Of a stretch of 62,296 bases of DNA, positions 24,269 to 34,133 are shown in pieces; the first letter of the stretch is position 1; each line of letters starts with the position of its first letter. Origin of the DNA: Flammeovirgaceae bacterium UBA1842. Its GTDB lineage: Bacteria > Bacteroidota > Bacteroidia > Cytophagales > Cyclobacteriaceae. The translations under genes and the position numbers were made by a program. Below the pieces are notes generated by a model that saw only the letters and a list, made by a program, of their open reading frames with translations, did no database searches and was not told where the DNA came from. The stretch covers positions 1 to 62,296 of the forward strand of contig DDIU01000050.1 in the NCBI GenBank assembly GCA_002338655.1. The letters are read 5' to 3'.

Positions 24269-26566
24269 TTACTCATTTCTAATTTCGTCTACGGGGTTCG
24301 TCATGGCTGCTTTGGCAGTTTGTAGACTTAGGGTTACAAAGGCAACCAATGCCACAATCAATCCCGATAGGCAAAAAACCCATAGGTTTATCTCAATTTT
24401 GTTTACAAAATGTGTCAGCCATTGATTCATTAAATAATACCCAATTGGTGCTGCTATGATAAAAGCAATGAGAATACGTTTTACAAATGTGAGTGTGAGT
24501 AGATTGAGTATGTCTGCAACCGTGGCCCCAAGTACTTTCCTAATACCCATTTCCTTGGTACGGCTTTGAATTACAGCCCATGAAAGTGCAAACAACCCAA
24601 AACATGACAATACCATACTGATGATTGAAAACGTGATAATTATTTTATAGAAGAAGGTATCGTCCTTATACTCTTTCATTAACTCTTCTTGTATGATTTT
24701 GTAGCTGAAGGGATAATCAGGGATCATCGCTTTCCATTCGGTCTGTAATTGAGGCAGCAATCTTGCAAGACTATTACCCTTATAATCAATTAACAGAGCC
24801 TCTCCATTTTTATTATAGGAAATGATTACTGGCGGAATATCTTGCTTGAATGAACTACAGGTAAAATCTTCTACTACCCCTATAATTTTATCTTTCGTTC
24901 CAGGCACGTGTTCCCCAATTGGGTTCTTGAGATTAAACTGTTTTACCAAAGTTTGATTTACAAGTTTTCCAACGTTCATTTCCGAAGGCAATTCGCCTTC
25001 TATCAATTTTAAGTCAAGTGTTTTAAAAAAATCTTCGTCTCCACTTAATAAATAAGGTGTATAAAATTGCTCTCCCTCCAACTTATATCGGGCTTTCCAA
25101 TAACCAGAGATCGGATTTCCACCACCAACTGCTACATGGTTTAAGTCAGAAAGTTGCCCGATTTTCTGCTTGAGAGTTGGAAACATTTTTGAATATTCAT
25201 TGTCAGGGGTATTGAGTTCTATGATATATCGGTTAAAACCAAGTGGTGCATTTTCAACATAGTGCATCTGTTGGATAATCGTTATTGAACAAATGGCTAG
25301 CGTAATTGATACTACGAACTGCACTGTAAATAGAAATCTATTGAAGGTCACTTTATAAGAGTCTTTCACCATCAAACTTATCGGCTTCATTTTCCATTGT
25401 TTTGATACCGATAATATCACTACCAATGCACCTGACAGAAATAAGACAGCTCCTATTAAGGTGACAACTTTGACATTTAAAAAATATTCTGGAGATAAAT
25501 TGGCCTCAAAAACAGAATTGAATATTGGAATTGAATAATAAGTAATAATCAATGATATCAAGTAGCCTGTGAAAACGTAAACCCCTGCTTCTAACAAGGA
25601 GAAGTTAAATAAGCCCTGTCGGGTAACGCCCAAGGTCTTTTTGATTCCTACTTCTTTTTTTCTATTCTGCCAAGAAAGCAAAAAGAGATTTATGAAGTTA
25701 AAACCGGCTATAAAAAGAACTAAACCACAAACAATGTAACCCACTTTTAAAAACATGGCATCTCTGGTTTTCATAAAACCCATCTTATTGTCCATATTGA
25801 AATAGGAGTCTGTCAAAGGATTGAAAAAGTATTCCATTTTTCCTTCACCAATGAGCCCGGGGCGTTGATTATCGCCATTAACTTTTTCTATTAAAGATAG
25901 GGAGGCTTCTGGATTTGTTAATAAAACGTAACTGGCACCACCGTACCATTTTCCGGAGAGAACAGAGTGACTTACAAGTGCATCAAAAGATAAATGGCTG
26001 TTTTCGATGGGTTTGTCCACAACAGCAGATACTATTAGCTGTTGCGTAGTGTCGGAGGTAGTCATTGTAATAATATTTCCTACTACATCTATCCTGCCAA
26101 ATAGTATCAAAGCTTTATTCCTTGAAAGAACGATTTCATCAGGTGCTAAACAGTTGTTTTTACTTCCCTGCAACAAAGGGAAGTCAAAAAGCGAAAAGAA
26201 TGAACTATCAACAGATAGTATATTAAAATCATGAAATTTATTATCAGTGGTTTCTACCACTACTCCATCTAAATTGGTAATCTGACAGACATTTTCAACT
26301 TCTCCGTAATTATTGGTCAGATAGCTATAGAAAGAATTGGGCACATAGGCGATGCGACCTTCACCACCAAAAGGATCATTACTGAACACTTGAAATATCC
26401 TGTCATGTTTTGCGTTAAAAGTATCTGTATTGGTTTCAAATACAAGGAAGGAAATCAGAATATTGGTACAAACAAAACCAACGGTCAAGCTTAATAAAAT
26501 CACTGAAGTGTAGAGTCTCCTTGTCCATAAGCTCCTTAAAACTAGTTTTAAATTATGCTTTATCAT
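24269..26566 (-). CDS. MacB/FtsX-type ABC transporter permease
   Basis: A 765-residue permease with the family layout of a membrane helix, a large periplasmic MacB_PCD domain (about 45-250), three FtsX helices (270-390), a second helix (about 405-425) with its periplasmic domain, and three closing helices. Motifs include SWQNRKKEVGIKKTLGVTR near 296 and SRTKEMGIRKVLGATVADI near 675, both FtsX repeats. No ATPase gene is adjacent, as is usual for this enlarged class in Bacteroidota; it presumably uses an ATPase encoded elsewhere. Likely role is export or signalling through the envelope. Confidence 0.9.
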   Translation of the reverse strand: MIKHNLKLVLRSLWTRRLYTSVILLSLTVGFVCTNILISFLVFETNTDTFNAKHDRIFQVFSNDPFGGEGRIAYVPNSFYSYLTNNYGEVENVCQITNLDGVVVETTDNKFHDFNILSVDSSFFSLFDFPLLQGSKNNCLAPDEIVLSRNKALILFGRIDVVGNIITMTTSDTTQQLIVSAVVDKPIENSHLSFDALVSHSVLSGKWYGGASYVLLTNPEASLSLIEKVNGDNQRPGLIGEGKMEYFFNPLTDSYFNMDNKMGFMKTRDAMFLKVGYIVCGLVLFIAGFNFINLFLLSWQNRKKEVGIKKTLGVTRQGLFNFSLLEAGVYVFTGYLISLIITYYSIPIFNSVFEANLSPEYFLNVKVVTLIGAVLFLSGALVVILSVSKQWKMKPISLMVKDSYKVTFNRFLFTVQFVVSITLAICSITIIQQMHYVENAPLGFNRYIIELNTPDNEYSKMFPTLKQKIGQLSDLNHVAVGGGNPISGYWKARYKLEGEQFYTPYLLSGDEDFFKTLDLKLIEGELPSEMNVGKLVNQTLVKQFNLKNPIGEHVPGTKDKIIGVVEDFTCSSFKQDIPPVIISYNKNGEALLIDYKGNSLARLLPQLQTEWKAMIPDYPFSYKIIQEELMKEYKDDTFFYKIIITFSIISMVLSCFGLFALSWAVIQSRTKEMGIRKVLGATVADILNLLTLTFVKRILIAFIIAAPIGYYLMNQWLTHFVNKIEINLWVFCLSGLIVALVAFVTLSLQTAKAAMTNPVDEIRNE

Positions 26567-26654
26567 TATGTCCTTTATCGTAAATGTGAAAGGTGATACT
26601 TACTGGTTACAATCACTCATATAATGTCCAATGTTTTCTAATGACTGCCTCAAA

Positions 26655-28940
26655 TCACTCCAACAATGTTTTTATTTTATGGATTGCCTCCTGATTTTTA
26701 GTGGTAGTGATATTCCTAATAAGGCTTTGCTTTTCCCTACTTGTCAGTCTCCAGCTAAGAGATGCCCTCCTTAAATGTTCTAATTTTAGACTATCGGTTT
26801 TTGATTTATTTTCGAGAATATATTCCCTCGGCACATATTGTATATCTACCCTTTCAATTTCACCTTTAAACCAACTACGGGCATATTCCATCTTGTTATC
26901 GTTGGTAATGTCTTGCAGGCTTTCAAAGTTCTGATAGATGCTACTGATGGGCATGGTTGTTTTTTCAAATAGGGAAAGGTTTGTTTTCCGTTCTACCGGC
27001 CCATCTTTTTCAGAATCACGAATGGACACAAAAACTACCCCTGAGGTATTTTCATGGATCCATTCTTTAAAAGCAAACAAGAACTGAATGGCATCTGAAA
27101 TACCGAAATTATCCGTGACCCCCGCATCCATTATTTCAAGAGGGGGATTGCTCGGTAATGATATGTTTGGCGTAATATAGGGAAATGCCGCACTCATCCT
27201 CAACCCACTAAGGAACCTTAAATTTTCACTCCCTTGGTTTTTAAAAAAGCTTAAAAACTCTACCCCATTGATTTTGTCTTTCATATACCCTGAGTCTAGG
27301 GGATTAATAAGGTAGGAGACGGGCTGGGGGGAGATATATAATTTGCGGCCATCATTGATAATGGTGGGGGCCAAAATCATCATAGGTATTTCACTATTGA
27401 ATTCCGGCTGTTGATAGGCTTTCAACGGCTTGTCCAAATAGCCATTCGTGTTTTTACTTAGTTGCCTTTCAAAGGAATAGCCACGGTCTTTGGGGTAAGT
27501 TATGCCTTGATATTCAAATTGCTGAAACCTGTCAAACATATCGTTCATCAACAAACTAAATATAATGGCATTGAGGTTGTCACTGCCCATTCGATCCAGG
27601 TATTCACTGGAATATAGATTTTCAATCTGCCCATGTTTTTTTCTTAAGGCCAATTCGCGGAAATAGCTGGCACCAATAAGTCCTCCTGAAGCACCAGTTA
27701 TCAACATGGTGTGTTTAAAAAGGTTTCCTGAGGTGATACTATCCGCTTTTTGTAAGGTGTTCAATGTCCATAATGCTGCACGCTGCCCCCCTCCACTCAC
27801 ACAGACAAACACCATTTTAGGCTTTTCTTCATTGGGAAACTTGGCTTTCCAATTTTCTAGAATCTTTATAGTCTCGGCTTTATCATGCATACGGGTAGCA
27901 TGGCTATCGGCTTTGGTAATCTCATGTAGATTATAGTCGGCAGGCGGCATGGAATAATTAATACCAAAGGCCTGATAGGCTTTTGAGAACAAGCCTTTTT
28001 CTACCAAAGAATTAAATACGAGTATAATGATGACGCCAACAGTTACGGACCATTTGCCAAACCAATAGGCGAAGGCTCCCGCAAACATCAAAAACACGGT
28101 AAGAAACAGGACAAAACTAGCGGCAGCGGGCAATTGAAAGATTTCATAATCCTTGAATATGCCCATGGCGAGAATGACAATGAATATGAAGATTTCGATA
28201 ATCACCAGGTTCAAATGATTCTGATCAAATACCTGTAATACAGTTGATTTATCATAAAACCCTTTGTAGCTGTCAACACTTTCGGCTTCTACCTTAAGGT
28301 TTAGGAAGCTATCCACCCTAATTTGTTTTTTCTGGGCGATGTCCAGCTTTTTAAGGGCATTGCCTCTGGTGGCTTTTATGTTTTGTTTCAGCTTTTCATC
28401 AAGGGCACATACTACAAATCTAAAAATGTCTTTATTGGTCAACTTGAAATAAAGAAACATTAATAGGGTCATCAATATATAACCTACAAGCAATCCACTA
28501 ATGTTGATGATCAAATCATCAAAACTCGAATACTCATTGGCTACTTGATATTTAATGACATAACTAACGTAGGTCATTAAAAATAAGAAGGGTATAATGC
28601 TATTGTTGAGGCTAAAAACGGTAAATGGCTTGGGTAAGGTGCCGATGAATGAAAATCGATGCCCATCAATTATGTAAGTGGCTATATGGAAGGCGACACT
28701 AAATCCAGCAATAGTGACCCCAACAAAGAAAAAACTCAAAAACCCAACGTTATTAAGGTAGGCCGGATCAAGAAAAAGGTAAGGAACACCCAAGTAAAGC
28801 CCTAAATTTCCAGAAACCATAGCAAAGAGCACCAGCCAACAAATTAGGATAATATGATTCCTTCTAAAATGATTGATTAATAACCTTATAGGGAAGGAAT
28901 AGAATAGGGCAGTCCCGATACTTTTAAGGTTTTTTATCAT
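26655..28940 (-). CDS. patatin-like phospholipase with N-terminal membrane domain
   Basis: A 761-residue protein. About eight hydrophobic segments occupy the first 330 residues. The lipase domain follows: VCVSGGGQRAALW near 378-390 (oxyanion loop), the nucleophile elbow GASGG near 416, and DAGVTDNFG near 597 (catalytic Asp). These are the patatin Ser/Asp dyad elements, so phospholipase or acyl-hydrolase activity is likely. The membrane domain is unusual for a patatin. It is 15 bases from the THUMP methyltransferase gene, with which it may be co-transcribed. Confidence 0.85.
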   Translation of the reverse strand: MIKNLKSIGTALFYSFPIRLLINHFRRNHIILICWLVLFAMVSGNLGLYLGVPYLFLDPAYLNNVGFLSFFFVGVTIAGFSVAFHIATYIIDGHRFSFIGTLPKPFTVFSLNNSIIPFLFLMTYVSYVIKYQVANEYSSFDDLIINISGLLVGYILMTLLMFLYFKLTNKDIFRFVVCALDEKLKQNIKATRGNALKKLDIAQKKQIRVDSFLNLKVEAESVDSYKGFYDKSTVLQVFDQNHLNLVIIEIFIFIVILAMGIFKDYEIFQLPAAASFVLFLTVFLMFAGAFAYWFGKWSVTVGVIIILVFNSLVEKGLFSKAYQAFGINYSMPPADYNLHEITKADSHATRMHDKAETIKILENWKAKFPNEEKPKMVFVCVSGGGQRAALWTLNTLQKADSITSGNLFKHTMLITGASGGLIGASYFRELALRKKHGQIENLYSSEYLDRMGSDNLNAIIFSLLMNDMFDRFQQFEYQGITYPKDRGYSFERQLSKNTNGYLDKPLKAYQQPEFNSEIPMMILAPTIINDGRKLYISPQPVSYLINPLDSGYMKDKINGVEFLSFFKNQGSENLRFLSGLRMSAAFPYITPNISLPSNPPLEIMDAGVTDNFGISDAIQFLFAFKEWIHENTSGVVFVSIRDSEKDGPVERKTNLSLFEKTTMPISSIYQNFESLQDITNDNKMEYARSWFKGEIERVDIQYVPREYILENKSKTDSLKLEHLRRASLSWRLTSREKQSLIRNITTTKNQEAIHKIKTLLE

Positions 28941-28954
28941 TTAGTTAAATTAGT

Positions 28955-30112
28955 CTATTTTTTTGTGCCAGCATACAGTTCGTATTCCAAAAGTCGGGCA
29001 TCTATTTTCGCATTGTAGAATTCTATCCTACGTTTGGCTTTTAAACCTACTTTTTTAGCCAGATCGAGGTTGCCGGTAAATATATAACCCGTGTATCCTT
29101 TACCTCTTTTTTTGAAGAAGTCACCAATTTCACTATAAACTGCTTCCAGCTCCTTTTCTTCGCCCAACCGGAGGCCATATTCTGGGTTCATAAATATCAC
29201 ACCCGGCATTTCCGGTACGGTACATTCCTTAAAATCTGATTGCTCAAATTCTATAAGGTGATCTACTTGTGCTGACTCAGCATTAGCTTTTGCGGCTATC
29301 AATGCTAGGTTGCTGTTGTCACTGGCTATTATTTTAAAATCAATGGAATCCTTTATTTTATCCTCGGCTTCTTTTTTGTACTTCTCCCAAACACGTTCGT
29401 CATAAAGTGACACATGCATAAAGCCAAAGTTATCACGCATAAGTCCAGGAGCTTTGTCAATGGCCAGCAGGGCAGCTTCTATGGCCAAGGTGCCACTACC
29501 GCACATTGGATTAATAAAGGAGCTTTTTTTATCCCATTTAGAGATCAATATCGTTGCAGCCGCCAATGACTCGGACATAGGTGCTTTGTAAGGCATTTTC
29601 CTATAACCATGTTTGGAGATCGTTTCGCCAGACGTGTCAATGTAAATGCTCACCTGATCCAATTTCCAATGGATGTAAATCATCGTTTTAGATTGGTCGG
29701 GACCAGAGTCTGGCCTACGGCCTTTTACCTGCTGCATTTTGTCAACAATCGCATCTTTGACCCTTACATTGGCAAAGCGCGTATCCTTGATATAGTCATT
29801 TTTCACATAGCCGTTGATACTCATGTACCCATCCGAACGCATATAATCTTGCCAGTCGATTTTATGGACTTCCTTGTACAGGATGTCAGGATGGGGTGCC
29901 CTGAAAGATTTTATATGATAAAGAACCTTGTTGGCCGTGCGAAGGTGCAAATTGAGATACATAGTGTCATCAAAAGTGCCTTCGGTTTCTATGCTAAGAT
30001 GATCAGATTTATTAATCTTAAAACCAAGTGATATTATTTCTTCAGTCAACATGGGCAGTATCCTAGGGGCACAGGTGACTACTATTTTTCTACGTTCTTC
30101 TCTGTTTATCAC
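28955..30112 (-). CDS. THUMP-domain class I RNA methyltransferase
   Basis: A 385-residue protein from the GTG at 30112. THUMP-like residues 1-160 (RKIVVTCAPRILPML; LHLRTANKVLYHI) precede a methyltransferase core: GRRPDSGPD near 136, the SAM site FINPMCGSGTLAIEAAL near 202-218, and the catalytic-type FMNPEYGLRLG near 300. These are features of the RlmL/TrmN-like N2-guanine methyltransferases. The longest frame starts at a TTG (30172) and adds about 20 hydrophobic residues; family alignment from memory favours the GTG, but the start is uncertain. Target RNA (rRNA or tRNA) is not determined. Confidence 0.85.
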   Translation of the reverse strand: MINREERRKIVVTCAPRILPMLTEEIISLGFKINKSDHLSIETEGTFDDTMYLNLHLRTANKVLYHIKSFRAPHPDILYKEVHKIDWQDYMRSDGYMSINGYVKNDYIKDTRFANVRVKDAIVDKMQQVKGRRPDSGPDQSKTMIYIHWKLDQVSIYIDTSGETISKHGYRKMPYKAPMSESLAAATILISKWDKKSSFINPMCGSGTLAIEAALLAIDKAPGLMRDNFGFMHVSLYDERVWEKYKKEAEDKIKDSIDFKIIASDNSNLALIAAKANAESAQVDHLIEFEQSDFKECTVPEMPGVIFMNPEYGLRLGEEKELEAVYSEIGDFFKKRGKGYTGYIFTGNLDLAKKVGLKAKRRIEFYNAKIDARLLEYELYAGTKK

Positions 30113-30179
30113 TTTTATTTTGGTTTCTGTTCTAATCAATAATATAACAATACTTGTCGATACTTGCTTCAAAGTCTTT

Positions 30180-30231
30180 TAAAATAAAAGAAGTCAAGCA
30201 TTACCGATGGTACTCGGGAAAGCTTGACTTC
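30180..30231 (-). terminator. terminator of the sdh operon
   Basis: On the minus strand, 10-bp stem GAAGTCAAGC / GCTTGACTTC with an inner pairing CCGA/TCGG, followed by a T-rich run (TTTTATTTT). It lies directly after sdhB and ends the operon. Confidence 0.85.
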
Positions 30232-30254
30232 CATCAAAATGACAATGTCAACTA

Positions 30255-31004
30255 TTAAATGTTATCAGAGGTCACTTTGGCATTTAAATATTCCCTATTG
30301 AGTCTGGCGATATTCTCTAAGCTGATTCCTTTAGGGCATTCTGCCTCACAGGCACCCGTATTGGAGCATGATCCAAACCCTTCGTCATCCATTTGCGATA
30401 CCATATTTTCAGCTCTTGTTTTTCTTTCCACTTGTCCCTGTGGTAGCATGGCCAATTGAGAAACTTTGGCACTTACAAAGAGCATAGCTGATGAGTTTTT
30501 ACAGGCTGCCACACAAGCTCCACATCCAATGCAGGTCGCAGAATCAAAAGCATGATCAGCGATTTTTTTAGGAATTGGAATATCGTTGGCATCAGGTACA
30601 CCACCTGTATTTACTGACACATACCCACCTGATTGAATTATCCTGTCGAATGCCCCTCTGTCCACCACCAAATCTTTGATGACAGGGAAAGCTTTTGCCC
30701 TCCAAGGCTCTACGGTAATGGTGTCACCATCTTTAAAGCTTCGCATGTGAAGCTGACAAGTGGTGGTCTGTTCTGGCCCGTGTGGCCTACCATTGATATA
30801 CATACTACATGCGCCACAAATGCCCTCACGGCAATCATGGTCGAAATGTATAGGGTCTTCATTCTTCTTTACCAACTGCTCATTAAGCACATCAAACATT
30901 TCTAAAAACGACATGTCGTCAGATACATCGTCAACGTCATAGGCTTTAAATCCGCCCTTGTCCTGTTGGTTTTTTTGTCTCCAGACTTTTAGCTTTATTT
31001 TCAT
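30255..31004 (-). CDS. sdhB: succinate dehydrogenase/fumarate reductase iron-sulfur subunit
   Basis: A 249-residue electron-transfer subunit linking the flavoprotein to the membrane quinone site. Cysteines for the [2Fe-2S] centre are in CREGICGACSM near residues 58-68 with a further Cys near 82; the 4Fe/3Fe sites are in CIGCGACVAACK near 137 and near CSNTGACEAECPKG. The ferredoxin fold and length fit SdhB. It is the last gene of the sdhC-sdhA-sdhB operon (complex II), 100 bp after sdhA with a hairpin region between. Confidence 0.96.
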   Translation of the reverse strand: MKIKLKVWRQKNQQDKGGFKAYDVDDVSDDMSFLEMFDVLNEQLVKKNEDPIHFDHDCREGICGACSMYINGRPHGPEQTTTCQLHMRSFKDGDTITVEPWRAKAFPVIKDLVVDRGAFDRIIQSGGYVSVNTGGVPDANDIPIPKKIADHAFDSATCIGCGACVAACKNSSAMLFVSAKVSQLAMLPQGQVERKTRAENMVSQMDDEGFGSCSNTGACEAECPKGISLENIARLNREYLNAKVTSDNI

Positions 31005-31033
31005 ATTTATGGAGTTATCTGTTACTGTTGTTT

Positions 31034-31105
31034 GTTAATGGTTATCCGTTATTGGTGGTTTACATTACTCTATTAACCAACCACTAACAACCATCAACCA
31101 TTAAC
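31034..31105. repeat. imperfect inverted repeat between sdhA and sdhB
   Basis: GTTAATGGTTATCC... on one arm against ...CCATCAACCATTAAC on the other, about 27-31 bases each, nearly all G/T on one strand and A/C on the other. It can form a long hairpin in the sdhA-sdhB intercistronic RNA. Could tune relative expression or mRNA decay, or simply be a low-complexity element. Confidence 0.6.
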
Positions 31106-31106
31106 G

Positions 31107-33041
31107 TTATTTATAGCTTCGTTGCGTAAGTTTTACATTTTCAAATACCAAATCTTCCTTATTCAAGGTTTCTTCTTTATCCACACCATTGTATTCCCAT
31201 GCAGCCACATAAGAAAATTCGTCATCCTTTCTTTTCGCTTCCCCTTCTTCAGTTTGGGATTCTTCCCTAAAGTGTCCACCACAAGATTCTGACCTGTTCA
31301 GTGCATCGTCTACCATCAACTCTCCTAGTTCAAGAAAATCAGCCACTCGATTGGCTTTCTCCAACGACTGATTTAACTCGTCATTAGTACCTAATACCTT
31401 TACATTTTTCCAGAACTCCTCACGAAGTTTTTTGATTTCCACTTTGGCCTTTTTCAATCCAGCCTCATTTCTTGACATACCACAATATTCCCACATGATA
31501 TGACCTAAATCTTTATGAAACTCATCGACAGTTTTGCTTCCATTAATAGAGAGTAAATTGTCCAATCGTTTTTTCACTTCTGCTTCAGCAGTTTTAAATG
31601 CCTCATGATCGGTGGATATTTTAGCCGAGGGTATTCTGGCAAGGTAATCTCCAATTGTATAAGGGATTACAAAATAACCGTCAGCCAATCCTTGCATCAA
31701 TGCACTTGCTCCTAATCTATTTGCACCGTGATCTGAGAAGTTGGCCTCTCCAATCGCATATAAACCGGGAACGTTCGTCATTAAGTTATAGTCAACCCAA
31801 AGCCCACCCATAGTATAGTGTACGGCAGGATAGATTTTCATCGGCATTTTATATGGATCTTCACCTGTGATCTGTAGATACATATCAAACAGGTTGCCAT
31901 ACTTAGCCTTAATAAGGTCTTCCCCATCACGCTTGATTGCATCGGCAAAGTCGAGAAAAACGGCCAGTCCTGTTTTATTTACGCCTCGGCCATCGTCACA
32001 AACCTCCTTGGCATTTCTTGATGCCACGTCCCTGGGTACTAGATTCCCAAAAGAAGGGTATTTCCTTTCAAGGTAATAATCCCTTTTATCTTCAGGTAAA
32101 TCAACCCCTTTTAATTGCCCCTTACGTATTTTTTCAGCATCTTCTTTGGACTTGGGCACCCAAACCCGGCCATCATTCCGCAATGATTCTGACATTAGAG
32201 TCAGCTTAGACTGGTGATCTCCAGATACTGGAATACAGGTAGGGTGAATTTGAGTATAACAAGGGTTGGCCATGAAAGCGCCCTTCTTATGTGCTCTCCA
32301 TGCTGCGGTTACATTTGACCCCATGGCATTTGTTGATAGGTAAAACACATTACCATATCCACCCGTTGCCAATACTACCGCATGTGCACTGTGAGACTCT
32401 ATTTTCCCTGTTAATAAATTTCTTGTCACTATCCCATGTGCCTCACCATCGATCATTACCAGATCAAGCATTTCTTCACGTGGGTATAATTTCACTTTAC
32501 CATTGGCTACTTGTCTACTTAGTGCACTGTAAGCACCCAGCAATAGTTGCTGACCTGTTTGGCCACGGGCATAGAACGTTCTGGAAACCTGTGCACCACC
32601 AAATGATCTGTTGGCTAAAAGCCCACCATATTCTCTTGCAAATGGGACGCCTTGTGCCACGCATTGATCAATGATGTCAACACTTACTTCTGCCAGTCTA
32701 TGGACATTACCTTCGCGTGATCTATAGTCACCACCTTTAACTGTGTCATAAAACAATCGGTAAACACTATCACCGTCATTTTGATAATTTTTAGCAGCAT
32801 TAATTCCGCCTTGGGCGGCAATACTGTGTGCTCTTCGAGGACTATCTTGAAAGCAAAATGACTTCACATTGTAGCCAAGTTCGCCAAATGATGCCGCGGC
32901 TGAGGCTCCTGCGAGACCTGTTCCTACGACTATGATGTCATATTTCCGCTTATTGGCGGGATTGACAAGCTTAATATTAAACTTATGTTTAGACCATTTT
33001 TCTGCTAATGGCCCTTCAGGTATTTTAGAATCTAACTTCAT
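31107..33041 (-). CDS. sdhA: succinate dehydrogenase/fumarate reductase flavoprotein subunit
   Basis: A 644-residue FAD protein that oxidises succinate to fumarate in the membrane-bound complex. It has the FAD-binding start VVGTGLAGASAAA near residues 36-48, the FAD-attachment region HSIAAQGGINAAK near 67-79, active-site segments GQTGQQLLLGAYS and HYTMGGL near 415, and the C-terminal SdhA domain (ESCGGHFREE). Length matches the long SdhA of type B complexes. Its start is 24 bases after sdhC. Confidence 0.97.
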   Translation of the reverse strand: MKLDSKIPEGPLAEKWSKHKFNIKLVNPANKRKYDIIVVGTGLAGASAAASFGELGYNVKSFCFQDSPRRAHSIAAQGGINAAKNYQNDGDSVYRLFYDTVKGGDYRSREGNVHRLAEVSVDIIDQCVAQGVPFAREYGGLLANRSFGGAQVSRTFYARGQTGQQLLLGAYSALSRQVANGKVKLYPREEMLDLVMIDGEAHGIVTRNLLTGKIESHSAHAVVLATGGYGNVFYLSTNAMGSNVTAAWRAHKKGAFMANPCYTQIHPTCIPVSGDHQSKLTLMSESLRNDGRVWVPKSKEDAEKIRKGQLKGVDLPEDKRDYYLERKYPSFGNLVPRDVASRNAKEVCDDGRGVNKTGLAVFLDFADAIKRDGEDLIKAKYGNLFDMYLQITGEDPYKMPMKIYPAVHYTMGGLWVDYNLMTNVPGLYAIGEANFSDHGANRLGASALMQGLADGYFVIPYTIGDYLARIPSAKISTDHEAFKTAEAEVKKRLDNLLSINGSKTVDEFHKDLGHIMWEYCGMSRNEAGLKKAKVEIKKLREEFWKNVKVLGTNDELNQSLEKANRVADFLELGELMVDDALNRSESCGGHFREESQTEEGEAKRKDDEFSYVAAWEYNGVDKEETLNKEDLVFENVKLTQRSYK

Positions 33042-33064
33042 TAATTTAAATCTTTAGATTTCAA

Positions 33065-33742
33065 TTATTTCATGTACATGATAATAGGAATAGCTGCAAA
33101 AAGAGCAGGTATTACAATTGCAATTATAAATCCAACACCTTTTATCAAAGGATTGTATTTAGGGTGGTTGGCTCCCAAAGATTGGAAAGCACTTTTAAAC
33201 CCATGGTTAAGGTGGAACATAAGTGCCATCATCGAAATGGTATATAACACTACATACCAAAGTTCATGGAATGCCACATTTACGACAGCATATAAATCAT
33301 TGTATTCCATACCATCATAGTTGGCAGTAGGAATACCACCCCAGTGCATTTCATACCAAAACTGCTTTAAGTGAATAACAAGAAACACTAAAATTATGGT
33401 ACCTAATAGTCCCATGTTTTTTGAACTCCAAGTGCTGCTTACATTACCCGGCTGAACGGCATAACCCGTTGGTCTGGCTTTTTTGTTACCAACAGTGATA
33501 ATTAAAGCCCATACAATATGAACTATAAAAGTGGCATAAAGTAAATATGACGTAGCTTTTATTACCGGATTGGTAGTCATGAACTTGGCATATATATTAA
33601 ATGCCTTTCCGCCATCATTTAAAAGTAATTGTAAATTTCCTGATAGGTGTACTATAAGAAATGTGACCAAAAACAATCCAGTAAGTGCCATAAGCACCTT
33701 TTTGCCGATTGAACTTGACATTGCGTTAGTGAACCAACTCAT
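33065..33742 (-). CDS. sdhC: succinate dehydrogenase cytochrome b subunit (b558-type)
   Basis: A 225-residue single membrane anchor with five hydrophobic segments, as in type B complex II (SdhCAB without SdhD). The first is SIGKKVLMALTGLFLVTFLIVHLSG, which supplies a haem His (HLSG); further candidate haem His residues are in FIVHIVW, VIHLKQF, FHELWY and FHLNHGF. I use the ATG at 33742; the longer frame from 33808 adds 22 residues that do not fit the family. It opens the operon. Confidence 0.93.
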   Translation of the reverse strand: MSWFTNAMSSSIGKKVLMALTGLFLVTFLIVHLSGNLQLLLNDGGKAFNIYAKFMTTNPVIKATSYLLYATFIVHIVWALIITVGNKKARPTGYAVQPGNVSSTWSSKNMGLLGTIILVFLVIHLKQFWYEMHWGGIPTANYDGMEYNDLYAVVNVAFHELWYVVLYTISMMALMFHLNHGFKSAFQSLGANHPKYNPLIKGVGFIIAIVIPALFAAIPIIMYMK

Positions 33743-33836
33743 ATGATTTGCTTGATTGAATGTATAATAATCTGATGCCACCAAAGGTACATTCCAAAGC
33801 AATATCAAACAATCTGAATTATTATTTTAAAAGATT

Positions 33837-33974
33837 CTAAATAGTATGGGGGAATCTATTAATAACCTCAATTAACAGGACTATAATTCCAATTATAAAC
33901 AACAGTATGGAAATAAACAGGTCGTGTTTTACGATCTGCTTTATGTTGTTCCATATGTTTTTAAAAAATAGCAT
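33837..33974 (-). CDS. possible 45-residue single-span membrane protein upstream of sdhC
   Basis: A small ATG-started frame reading MLFFKNIWNNIKQIVKHDLF, then a hydrophobic stretch (ISILLFIIGIIVLLIEVIN) and a short tail. The basic N-terminus plus one 19-residue span is a typical single-span pattern. It is in the same direction as sdhC, 95 bp upstream of the chosen sdhC start. There is no strong ribosome site, as is usual here. It might be a small complex-associated protein, or a chance frame. Confidence 0.4.
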   Translation of the reverse strand: MLFFKNIWNNIKQIVKHDLFISILLFIIGIIVLLIEVINRFPHTI

Positions 33975-34133
33975 TTGTTTTTAGATAATACCTATAAGGC
34001 AATGGCAATGCCAAATTCATTAAATCATTGATAATGAATCAATTAAGTTATTTCATAGGCAGTTATCCTCTTTTTAAATTCCCATAATGAGAATTATTCT
34101 TTTATAGGGAATTATTCCTAGATGTAAATTATT

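Noticed and set aside
30113..30172. TTG-started extension of the THUMP methyltransferase
   Set aside because: Adds about 20 mostly hydrophobic residues before the THUMP region; GTG at 30112 gives a better family start, although this is uncertain.
33743..33808. Longer N-terminus for sdhC (22 extra residues)
   Set aside because: Does not fit the family start; the ATG at 33742 begins directly before the first membrane helix.
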